A stretch of DNA of 64,000 bases from Silene noctiflora. Its lineage: Eukaryota; Streptophyta; Magnoliopsida; Caryophyllales; Caryophyllaceae. The position numbers and the translations under genes were made by a program. The stretch spans positions 370,374 through 434,373 of the forward strand of contig VHZZ01000026.1 of assembly GCA_009801015.1 (NCBI GenBank), in the 5' to 3' direction. Position 1 is the stretch's first letter; each line of letters opens with the position of its first letter. Under the pieces are notes generated by a model, which did no database searches, was not told where the DNA came from, and worked only from the letters and a program-made list of their open reading frames with translations. Of the stretch, positions 47,071-56,978 are shown in pieces.

Positions 47071-48143
47071 AATAATCAAAATGTACAATTTCCCTCTTTT
47101 TCACCATTTTGGGAATCACTAATTCCAATCACACTTGCTTCAATTTTACCCCTAATTAAAAAAATTGACGGATTTAGGAGGGTTAGTAGAAGCGCTCGTT
47201 AAGAAAAAATTTGAATATTTTAGTTAAAATTTTCGATTTTTTTTTAAAATTTACGCTATGTTATTACTTGTTCGACTTTGCTGATATTTTTCGCTTTCTC
47301 AAACCGTAAATCAACTAATTGACTCTGCTATTGAATGTGTATAATCTTGTTGATGGTTACTTAAATCAACTAATTGACTAATATACGAGTGCTATTGTCT
47401 GAAACGGTATCACATTTATTTCAGTTCATGGATTATACATATAAGGTACTACCTCTTAATATCTATTTTCTGAGTTTTATATTAAAGTTTGTGAGCTCTA
47501 CTTTAAATATCACGAGTTTGTAGTATTATGTTTTTGAGTACATTTATTTAAAATATTAAACTAAAAAAAATATAATATTACTTAAAAACTATATTTAAAA
47601 AATACTAATATACTCATAAACAATGTGTATATGCTCAAAAATTAAAAGGTCTGAGTTACTACCTCAGATGCGTAATCCTTTTTCTCCGAATCAACTAATT
47701 GACTAATATACGAGTGCTATTGTCTGAAACGATATCACACTTATTTTGTTATATTGTAGTAATAAACGAGTGTTTTTTTATATGAAATGATCATTTTGTA
47801 CTATAATTCGTGTAATTTAAAATTTTAAGTTAAATCGACAAATTTAGAAACATATTTGCCAAACTATATGTTTATAACATTTAAAGTTGATTTTTTTTTC
47901 TCACATTCAAAGTTGTAGATAAACCACAAAACATATACTCTAATTACAAATAGGTTTTTATAAAGATAATTAAAAATTCTTATTTAAGTCTGTAGTAAAC
48001 GTAAAAATTGTTAAAAAAAAAATCTATATACTCGGTTAGAACAACGGTTTTTGATATGCCGTTTCATGCATAAAACGGTTTTACGAGAAACTTACCAGAA
48101 GATGATTCACGAGGATATCACATTTTTCCGAACATTAAAATAA
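47071..48143. other. AT-rich intergenic region
   Basis: No gene. A phrase CTAATTGACTAATATACGAG then TGCTATTGTCTGAAACG occurs twice (about 47368 and 47696), a short local duplication. A remnant similar to 51260-51375 may lie at 47165-47250. Confidence 0.35.
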
Positions 48144-48587
48144 CGGAAAATGCACGCGGTGCCCTTGAGGTTTGCTATTTTGCCCGAAATACCCAATTTT
48201 TTTATCCGGAAAACTTTAAGAGGCCATAACTCGTGTTTACGAGTTCAGGAAGTGATAATTTTTTTTTTCAAATTGATCATCTTTCCGAGAACTACGACTT
48301 GAAAAAAAAAATTGTTGAGTTTGGAATTCGTGACCAAGATATGGTCACTCAAAGTTTGTTCGGCCAAAAAAACTTTGACACGCAATAACTCCTAGCCACG
48401 GGATCCAAATACGATAATTTTTTTTTTGAAATCTTAGTTCTCGGAAAGATGATCGATTTGAAAAAAAAAAATTATCACTTTCGGAAATCGTAAGCACGAG
48501 TTATGGCCTCTTAAAGTTCCCCGGATAAAAAAAAATGGATATTTCGAGCAAAATATCAAACCTCAAAGGCACCGCGTGCATCATCCG
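48144..48587. mobile_element. Mutator-like foldback MITE, CGCGGTGCC family (copy 3)
   Basis: A 444-bp element starting CGGAAAATGCACGCGGTGCC and ending GGCACCGCGTGCATCATCCG. Flanks TTAAAATAA (48135-48143) and ATAAAATAA (48588-48596) differ at one of nine bases. The inner inverted block around GACCAAGATATGGTCAC is shared with the other copies. Confidence 0.85.
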
Positions 48588-49548
48588 ATAAAATAATCAT
48601 AAAAAAACTCATAAACTCGGTTAAATTTGATATAATTATACAATATTATAAATAAAAGTACAATAGTTTAAGTAAAAAAAAAAAATTCCAAGTGGTCTTA
48701 TTCATTTTTCAATGATTGGGCATTTTGGCCAAGCAATTCAAACACCATACACGTATCTGTTTCCAGCTTCTTCTTAGTGGTAATAATAATAATAAATTAA
48801 TAATACACTGTTTTTTTAATTAAATTATTAACCAAACACCAACTTTTGATTATAATGATTGACTAACCTCCTAATAACTATTATTAATTTATTTTAATAT
48901 TTTTAGTTGGTTGATAAAAATTAATATAGTGAATAAGTGAAGTCACTAATTAAAAAATGAAACGATAATGTAATTGTCGTTTTATATGTGACTGTGTAAA
49001 TGCACGTTATTTATTATTTTGTGAAGTTTCAGTATATTTTCAGGCTTATATCCGAAGTGCATACAAGCAGATAAATTGTTATTTACTAAAAAAAGTGATC
49101 GTTTTTTCTAACGTGTGTCCTATTACCCTAAGGGTACGCATTCAGAAACTAAATGTAAAAATGTTTTTAAAGATTATTTCGTTAAACATCTTTCAATTTC
49201 TCGTATGAAAATCAGCAGATAAATTGTTATAAATTCCTACCATTAAAAGGTAAAATTAGCAATAGAAAAGGTAAATATTTGAAAAAAAAAAAAAAAAAAG
49301 ACTATGATTATGAATTATGATTATCAATTTTGCTAGGGACAAAGCATGATTATTATTCTCAAATTTGTATTATTGAAACCTAATCACATGGTAGAAGAAC
49401 AAAATACTCCTGTGATCATCATGGTAATAATATACAAAAATTAAGGGCATTATTGTCTTTTCAAAAGCTTGCAATAATATGCTAAATTCCACTCTCTTTA
49501 TTCTAACAAGAAGTGAGAAACAAGTAAAACAAAAAAAAATATATAAAA
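48588..49548. other. AT-rich intergenic region
   Basis: No gene, no repeat beyond A/T runs. Confidence 0.4.
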
Positions 49549-50530
49549 AAAATATATATACTTTTATCCCGTTTATTTGTTTACCTATTCCATTTTACGG
49601 TGTCTCAGTCAATTGTTTATCTTTCTATTTTGAGACTAATTTAATTTTCGACACTCAGTTTAGTCCACTCATCATCCAGTAATTAATCCCTCCTATTTTC
49701 TCGGTGTCTGTCAAAATCAAAGACAAACAAATGACCGGATGGATGAAAAAAATATATATACTTTTGTCCCGTTTATTTGTTTACCTATTCCATTTTACGG
49801 TGTCTCAGTCAATTGTTTATCTTTCTATTTTAAGACTAATTTAATTTTCGACACTAAGTTTAGTCCACTCATCATCCAGTAATTAATCCCGCCTCTTTTC
49901 TCGATTTGTGCCAAAACGAAAGATAAACAAATGACCGGATGGATGAAAAAAAAATATATATTTTTGTCCCGTTTATTTGTTTACCTATTCCATTTTACGG
50001 TGACTCAGTCAATTGTTTATCTTTCTATTTTGAGGCCAATTTAATTTTCGACACTCAGTTTAGTCCACTTATCATCTAGTAATTGATCTCTCCTCTTTTC
50101 TCGGTGTCTGTCAAAATCAAAGATAAACAAATGACCGGATGGATGAAACAAATATATATACTTTTGTCCCGTTTATTTGTTTACCTATTCCATTTTACGG
50201 TGTCTCAGTCAATTGTTTATCTTTCTATTTTGAGGCCAATTTAATTTTCGACACTCAGTTTAGTCCACTCATCATCCAGTAATTAATCCCTCCTCTTTTC
50301 TCGGTGTCCGTCAAAATCAAAGATAAACAAATGACCGAATGGATGAAAAAAAAATATATACTTTTGTCCCGTTTATTTGTTTACCTATTCCATTTTACGG
50401 TGTCTCAGTCAATTGTTTATCTTTCTATTTTGAGACTAATTTAATTTTCGACACTAAGTTTAGTCCACTCATCATCCACTAATTAATCCCTCCTCTTTTC
50501 TCGGGGTCAACCAAAACTAAAGATAAACAA
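49549..50530. repeat. Five tandem 200-bp units derived from a Stowaway-type MITE
   Basis: CCCGTTTATTTGTTTACC recurs at 49568, 49768, 49968, 50168 and 50368, exactly 200 bp apart each time, and each unit ends with AAACAAATGACCGGATGGAT. Begin and end of a unit are inverted relative to each other, and the unit matches the inner part of the Stowaway MITE at 5791-5998 (word order: TTATTTGTT, TCTCAGT, AATTGTT, TTTAGTCCACT, ACAAATGACCGG). The array ends about 35 bp before the TATA box of the phytocyanin gene. Confidence 0.92.
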
Positions 50531-50566
50531 ATGAACGGAAGTGACAACAAATCTTATCCAAACTCA

Positions 50567-50574
50567 TATAAATA
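50567..50574 (+). promoter_or_regulatory. TATA box of the phytocyanin gene
   Basis: TATAAATA. Transcription would begin near 50600, which decides that the in-frame ATG at 50531 is upstream of the transcript and that 50636 is the first usable start. Confidence 0.65.
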
Positions 50575-50635
50575 TCCAACCAACATCTACACTCCATCAA
50601 AATTTATCAAAAAAATATCTCCAAAAGTACAAAAA

Positions 50636-53600
50636 ATGGAACATAAATCTAGAATTCAAGGTTTATTTAGACATAATAACAATAATAATAATAATATGAA
50701 TAATAATATGAATAATATTATTATGAAATGTATGAATTTGTTATTAATTAGTTTAATATTGGGAAAAATTAAAAGTGTTGAAGCATATAAAAATTATACA
50801 GTTGGAGATTCTTTGGGTTGGGTTGATAAACTTACTAAACCTTCTATTGATTATGGCAAATGGGTTTCTGGCAAATCTTTTTCTTTGGGTGATTTCCTCA
50901 GTAAGTTTTCTATTTTTCCTTTTTTTTTGTTGTTGTTTTTCAGTGTCCACCGTCGATAATAGTGTGAGTAATCTGCTTTCCGATAATACACAAATTCTCA
51001 TTGAAGACGGACACTATCCGTCACAAGCTGAAGACGGATAGTGCCTTCTCACAATACGCAAGTGGCAGTATTTGGGTGCTCCATTTTTCCCCCACTTGCC
51101 CACCCACTTGCCTTATTGTGAGAGGGGAATTATCCGTCTTCAGCTTGTGACGGATATTGTCCGTCACAAGCAAGACGCTTTGCCGATAATATCTCTCATG
51201 ATTTTATCAGCTGAATTCTTGATTTTGTATGATTTTACCAATTGAGCTAGCTGACATTTAGTGGTGGAGCGAGCGGGGTGGGGGTTAGCAGAGGTTGAAT
51301 TGAAAAATCCGAAATTTTTAGTTAAATTTTTGAATTTTTTCGTCCTCCTTAACGGGAAATCCTAGCTCCACCACTGCTGACATTTGACGGTTTTTTTCTA
51401 CAAATAGAGCAATATATTGCACAAAGTAACAAGCATGATTGATAGATACATACTCGTGATACTCGGGAATAAAAAAATATTTTTGTTATTAAAATTCGAT
51501 GAATTAAACTAAATAAACTGAATTCAAGTAATATTTAGAACTTGCCATTTTTTTTTTTTTAAATCTTACTCCCTCCTACTCGGAATAACTGTCCCATTTG
51601 GACAATGGCACGAAAATTAAGGAATGGAGTTAAATAATGAAATGTATTGTATAGGGTAAGAATATAGGTGAGGTAGTGAGTTAATAAGATGGGTTAACGA
51701 TGGGTTGGGTAGTAATATGTGTAAAGTAACAAGGGTAGCATGGTAATTTCAGAACAAAAAACATTACCAAAAATAGACAATGGGACATTATCGTGAATAG
51801 TTTCCTCGTGACAAGCAAGGAATAAGTTGATCACTATCTTGATATCATAATAAAAAAATTATGGTGATAGAGCGTTATTAGATGATATCGAGTCTCATTA
51901 CATTGTCTTATCGTCTCAGTATCACCCGATAATACCTAGATCACTTTAAATTACCTTTTAGAGTTTTAGTATACGAACGAGAGGTGATTCCAATACTATA
52001 CTCCGTGTATTCTATATTTTTTTCTCTATTTCCTTATTCGGTTATTCGGGTTTTGTTCCTTATTTCCTTTTTTGGGATGATATAAGTGGTCTAAATTCAA
52101 TGATACGTGGGGTGGTGGGTTTTGTGTGGTCTAAATTCTCTTCCTTATTTTTTGTGGAAAAATAAAAAGGGAAGAAAAATACTCCCTCCTATTTCCTTTG
52201 TTGTTCCCTTTCGGTTTTTACACAAGAATTAAGTGAATTAATTTGGACCACACAATACACATGACCCCACATCAAATTGATTTTGGACCACACAAAGTTA
52301 TTCAAAAAGGGAAAGAGGGAACAACACTCATATTGGACGGAAAAGGAAAGAGGAACAACAAAGGAAATAGGAGGGAGTATAAAATAGAGGGGGACTATAT
52401 ATATATCAAAGCGTCTTACTTGTGACGGATAATATTCGACACAAGGTGAAGACGGATAATGTCCCTCTCACAATAAGGCAAGTGGGAGGGCAATGGGGGA
52501 GAAATGAAGCACCCAAAGGATAGTAAACTTGCATATTGTGAGAGGGTTACTATCCGTCTTCAACCTGTGACGGATTTCCTTTTTCCTACACTATCAATAT
52601 CAATATGCATGTACTCATAGTCTCTTACCGTCTAAAGCTGAAGACGGATAGTGTTCCTCTCATAAAATGTAAGTGGATATTATAAATGGGTGGAAAATGA
52701 AAACCACCATTTGCCCTCCCACTTACATTTTGTGAGAAGATCACTATCCGTCTTCAGCTTTAGACGAATAGTAGCCGTATACAATGAGAATGAGACGGAA
52801 CTTTATCCCTTTAAGTACAATGTACACATCATAGCATTAAAGGAAAAGTAACATATGAGCATTACAATGCATGTTAGCTGTCTATACCTTAGAAGGTTTA
52901 CTAGTCACGATACTATAATGTGCAAGTGTAAATGTTACATGTGAATAAAATTATTATTAATTCTTGCATTTCAAGATCTACAATTTTACAATCAATTGCC
53001 AATCAATTACTCCACTCATGCTTTTAAATCTTTGTATCGGTCGTAGTTGTGGTATTGGTATAATCGGTCATCACGGACGGATCACGGTGATTTCTCGGGT
53101 GATAACTCATATCGGTAGAGGGAAATTTCGATACAACTCGGCCGAGATTTTGAACCCTTCTCCACTAGTACTAAAAGTGATGGAGTAGTTTGGGAGCGTA
53201 GCCAGAAATGAAATTTTGGGGGTAGCGAAATTTCCTCCTGTAGTATAATATCGTTGTTAACGTTTTATGTTTGGAGATTTTCTGGTAGCAGAAATCGATA
53301 ATTTTAACATAATTTTATCGTTTTGATGCAGTTTTCAATACCGACAACAACCACACCGTAACCCAAACATACAATTTGAACACCTACACAAAATGTGACG
53401 GTCAAGGCGACGACAACATCCAATGGTCAAGCATGGACCCGAACACCACAGTGGTTCAACCCATAACGGTTGCCGTACCACTTATGAAAGAAGGTCCAAC
53501 ATATTTTTTTTCAGGAGACTACGATGGGGAACAATGCTTAAACGGTCAAAAATTCGCAATTAAAGTGAGTCATGGCAAAGGGTTACCCCCTAGTCTTAAG

Positions 53601-53861
53601 GAGAACCCTAATTTTGCCTTAGGGCCGACACCGGCTAATTCGGCCCCGAGTCCGGCTAATGCCGATTCCGGTGACGATCAAGCGGCACCGGACACCGTTG
53701 TTCCGGCTGATTTTAATCATCCTAAGAAAGTTCCCTCAGAAGATGATGATTCTAGTGATGGTGGTGATGATACAAAGAAGTCTAATGATGCTAGTTTTAT
53801 TATGTCTAATAAGGAAGGGTTTTTGTTTAGTTTGATTTGTGGGATTTTAGTTTTTATTTGA
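50636..53861 (+). CDS. Early nodulin-like phytocyanin (ENODL), GPI-anchored
   Basis: Two exons, 50636-50900 and 53332-53861, joined in phase 1 (DFL-I-FNTDN), give 264 residues. A secretory leader with the hydrophobic core MNLLLISLILG is followed by likely cleavage after SVEA (residue 50). The phytocyanin domain runs to about residue 160 (YKNYTVGDSLGW, KWVSGKSFSLGDFL, FSGDYDGEQCLNGQKFAI), then a Ser/Pro/Ala-rich, arabinogalactan-like region and a hydrophobic C-terminal tail (FLFSLICGILVFI) that signals GPI anchoring. Two cysteines for the domain disulphide are present, but the His and Met of the usual HCxxGQKM copper site are Gln and Phe, so no type-1 copper is expected, as in ENODLs. A poly-Asn run precedes the leader; if translation starts at 50723 (MKCMNLL) it is skipped. 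The 2431-bp intron holds five or six small transposons. Confidence 0.9.
50989..51182. mobile_element. Mutator-like MITE, GTGACGG family (copy 5)
   Basis: A 194-bp element from CACAAATTCTCATTGAAGACGG to CACAAGCAAGACGCTTTG, with a perfect 9-bp duplication CCGATAATA at 50980-50988 and 51183-51191. Located in the ENODL intron. Confidence 0.88.
51260..51375. mobile_element. 116-bp element with AGTGGTGGAGC ends
   Basis: Ends AGTGGTGGAGC and GCTCCACCACT are perfect inverted repeats. GCTGACATTT (10 bp) is duplicated at 51250-51259 and 51376-51385. The 9-10 bp duplication suggests another Mutator-like family. In the ENODL intron. Confidence 0.8.
51569..51800. mobile_element. Stowaway-type MITE, partly decayed
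   Basis: The left end TA/CTCCCTCCTACTCGGAATAA is typical Stowaway; TGTCCCATTTGG and its inverse AATGGGACATTA mark the inner repeats. The right outer end is diverged. In the ENODL intron. Confidence 0.6.
52182..52377. mobile_element. Stowaway MITE
   Basis: A 196-bp element with ends CTCCCTCCTATTTCCTTTG and CAAAGGAAATAGGAGGGAG, a perfect inverted repeat, flanked by TA at 52180-52181 and 52378-52379. In the ENODL intron. The stretch 52015-52170 shows related words and may be an older relative. Confidence 0.9.
52407..52590. mobile_element. Mutator-like MITE, GTGACGG family (copy 6)
   Basis: Begins CAAAGCGTCTTACTTGTGACGG, the inverse orientation to copy 5, and shares the inner CCCTCTCACAATAAGGCAAG. 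The right end is eroded near 52575-52590, so no duplication can be read. In the ENODL intron. Confidence 0.7.
52620..52780. mobile_element. Palindromic MITE related to the GTGACGG family (copy 7)
   Basis: The two arms CCGTCTAAAGCTGAAGACGG and CCGTCTTCAGCTTTAGACG, with ATAAAATGTAAGTGG and CCACTTACATTTTGT further in, form a nearly complete hairpin. Shares GCTGAAGACGGATAGTG with copies 3 and 5 but lacks their outer ends. In the ENODL intron. Confidence 0.65.
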
Positions 53862-54128
53862 ATTTGATATTTAAGATAGATTTAATTTTTTTTTCCTTCA
53901 TACATAAATGAATGTAATCTGCGATACGTATAGACATTAAAATAATATTGTATTTATTCATTTTATTTTTTTTATATGTTTGTTCAAAATTTTGCTGAAT
54001 TATTTCGAGTAAATGTATTAATTGTGAATGAAATGAATAGAGAGAACACGTTATTAATTGATTTCAGTCCGGGAGCTTATTTAATCATCATTAGCGGGAT
54101 ATGGTTCACATTTGCACACATTTGGGAG
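53862..54128. other. Phytocyanin 3' flank
   Basis: Presumed 3' untranslated region and AT-rich sequence, no further gene. Confidence 0.4.
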
Positions 54129-54340
54129 TTTTTTTTTTTTTTTTTTTTTTTTTGGCGGCAGTAAAAACAAACGTTTACAATCCCATTTTAGCTCTAGCTA
54201 AGGCATGGGCAGCCCGATTAAGTTTGCGAGACAAAAAAGAAAAACTAACACAATGAAAATAAGGAAGTAAGCTTAACAAATCCTGTAGAATACCCCTAGT
54301 CGAGATGAAAATAAGGAAGTAAGCTTAGCAAAAGTCACAA
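54129..54340 (-). mobile_element. 5'-truncated LINE 3' end
   Basis: On the plus strand a run of 25 T (54129-54153) is the poly(A) tail of a minus-strand insertion. Upstream of the tail the minus strand reads CVSFSFLSRKLNRAAHALAR followed by AKMGL and a stop, the C-terminal end of a LINE-type RNase H domain (R-x-x-N-x-A-A-H-x-L-A). Inside, a 50-bp piece with AAAATAAGGAAGTAAGCTTA occurs twice (54258 and 54308). The 5' boundary is unclear, and no target duplication was found. Confidence 0.7.
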
Positions 54341-56658
54341 AATGTACCCAAAATAGCAAACGCGGGGAAAATACAATGAAATAGCTTGTAAGATCAACCG
54401 GAAATTATAGAAATGCGTGCCAAAATAGCAGAATAATCGTATATAAAAGACGCAACACTTATCCCGTCCGAGATAAAATTAACCTCAATCGAGATGGATA
54501 AGTCCCGCTCTAGTTGGACTCTAGATAATTGTTTGCCTTCACGACTCACTTGTCGTGGTCGGGATGGTTGAGTCTCGGCTCATGTTTATGAATTCGATTT
54601 AGCTTGGTTTCAAAATCACATTTTATGGGCTTAGAAATATACTCCTATAGTTCTAGTCCATAACTACAAATCCACTCCCTTCGTAGACTCTTCGATAATT
54701 TTCAAGCAATTACACGACATTAACACAATAATAGATATCGGGTGACCTCAAAAGTTAAAACTACAAATGCGACTTCCCGCCCTCCCCCAAGCTCTTCTCC
54801 ATCCCTTTTCTTTAATCACCATTCTTCACAATCAGCTTCTTCCTTCTTAAAGGTTAGGTAAATCCATAGTCTCTTATCAAGTTTTTATTGGAAAACAATT
54901 CTATCCTCTTTCTTGATTTTCGGTTTTTTAAACACTTGATTTAATTTGCTCTCCATTTTAGCTTAAGAGATCTTTTTTCAGTTATAAGTCTTCGTTAATT
55001 TTTATCTTCTTTCTTGATTTGCTCTACTGGCTGGTTGATTTGATTTTAATCATTTACAATCTTGCAAATCGCGGTTGCGATTCTTTTAGAGTTGATATGG
55101 TATCCTCCTATTATTGACGAGTTGTCTAATCGACATTAACCCATTTACCACTTTACAAATTCAGATATTCTTTCCTATTGATATGCTATCAAACTTAGTG
55201 TCGTTGTGTTTAAATTTCTTTGGAAAATGGTTATACTTTTGAGTTAAAAGTTGAATTCCAAATCAATAATAGCAAACACTAGATCTGACCAACGACACGA
55301 CCCACACAACCGACCTATGTTGTCGCCCCTTGTTGTGCTGGCGCAGGCTGGCTAGTTCCTGAATCAGGATATTCCAAGACTTTTTTTTCAAAAGCCCAAT
55401 GCGGATTAGTGTCATGCGTAAGCTAACCCGACCTTACCCGTCCATCATTCCCTCGTGATGGCTCGGTTCAGAGTTTGAACTTAAATTGTAGTTTGCTTTG
55501 AAGTTATTATTCTTTTATTTAAGTTTTCACCAAGTTATGTTATACGAACTAGATTATTTGAATTGTTCTATATTTCTCATCAAGTATGTATTTTCAAATA
55601 TTTGCATAAACGATCATAATACGCAAAACCATTTTGTAGAATGGTTGCTACCCTAGGCATTTTGTGAAATCAGGTTTACTGGATTTGCCTGGGTATTCCA
55701 CGAATTAAAAGTTGTTATGCGCGAATTCTATCTATCTTACTGAAAAATACATAAACTACACATTTTAGAAGAGCGATCGTGAATCGATAAGGGCTTATTC
55801 ATAACAAAACCGACAACATACTCTAGGAGGGTTGCTTTTTACACATGTGGGAGAAAGAGAATGATTTAGTATCTAAGTAAATATCTATAAATTGATCATT
55901 GAAGTTATATTAGAGTTTTATAATGAATATTAGCAGGGTGACTTTTACACACGAGGGAGAAAGACGGTGATTCAGTAATTAAGTAAATATTTATAAATTG
56001 ATAATTGGAGTTATATTATAGTTTTATCATTCGTAGAGTATGTAATGTTTCTAAATTTCATAGGAATTATAAGTTATTTTAATTGTTGATTAAAAGTGTA
56101 GTTTCTAGTCGTGTTCTTTGCAGTGCCAATTTGTTACATCGAATTCATTGGTTTTAATTATCAGCTGAGTAATAGAGTCGAAACCAGGTTAAATATCTTC
56201 TTATCCTTTTGTAAATTTATTCTAAATTTCTAACCTTTTATTAAATGAATATTAAATGATATGCTGCATTAATATATGATAAATTTACGATTGTGTTATG
56301 TGATAATTTCTTACTTAATTATTCATCCATTATTATACCCTTTTTTATTAAAATAGGATAAACTCTGTTAGTCAATCCTAATAACTTTCAATCCTTTTAG
56401 TTATAGAATTTTAAGTGAAATCTATTTTTTAATTGAAATACGGAAATTAAGATACTTTCTAAATTTTTTTTATCTATTAATCAAAATAGGATTAGTGTGA
56501 AAATTGCCAAATTGGTGGCCATTTTAATTGTAATATATTTTTTTAATTATTGTATAAAACTTATTAGAAATTTGATTAATTATACCTATTAAAATTAAAA
56601 TTAAAATTAAAATTAAAATAATTAAAACTTACCAAAATTTTATCCTTCATCTGTACAG
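54341..56658. other. Gene-free region of 2.3 kb
   Basis: AT-rich. A ~115-bp phrase occurs twice (about 55820-55930 and 55925-56040, sharing GAGAAAGA, AAGTAAATAT and TTATAAATTGAT). A pentanucleotide run (AAAATT)n lies at about 56580-56615. No reading frame or RNA gene that I can support. Confidence 0.4.
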
Positions 56659-56666
56659 TATAAATA
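56659..56666 (+). promoter_or_regulatory. TATA box of the ERI1-like gene
   Basis: TATAAATA. A leader exon would start near 56690 and end at GCAACTT/GTAAGC (56728). A leader intron 56729-56913 (acceptor TTTCAG) follows, and the start codon is at 56979. Confidence 0.65.
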
Positions 56667-56978
56667 CAATATAATCTCAAACACAATAAGAAACTCTTCG
56701 CCAAGCTTCTTCCTTACGATCGCAACTTGTAAGCACAATTTCACCCAATTATTACTTAATTTTTATGTTATTAATTCATATAATTAATTAATTTAATCAA
56801 TAATAATTATAATTATAATGCAAATTGGCTAATTTAATTGTTTTTTGATCGTTTAGTTGCTAAATTGAAAAGGGTTTTGATTAATTTTTTCTGGGTATTT
56901 TTATAATTTTCAGGTATAAAAGTTTGGTGGGAGATCTGATGTTCGCACAAATTGATCGTTTTTACGCAAAAGATCACG

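Noticed and set aside
49549-50530. CRISPR-like or viral repeat array
   Set aside because: The genome is a plant genome, the units are 200 bp without spacers, and they match a Stowaway-type MITE.
50531-50635. In-frame ATG at 50531 as start of the phytocyanin
   Set aside because: It lies in the end of the fifth MITE-derived repeat and upstream of the TATA box at 50567, so the transcript should not contain it.
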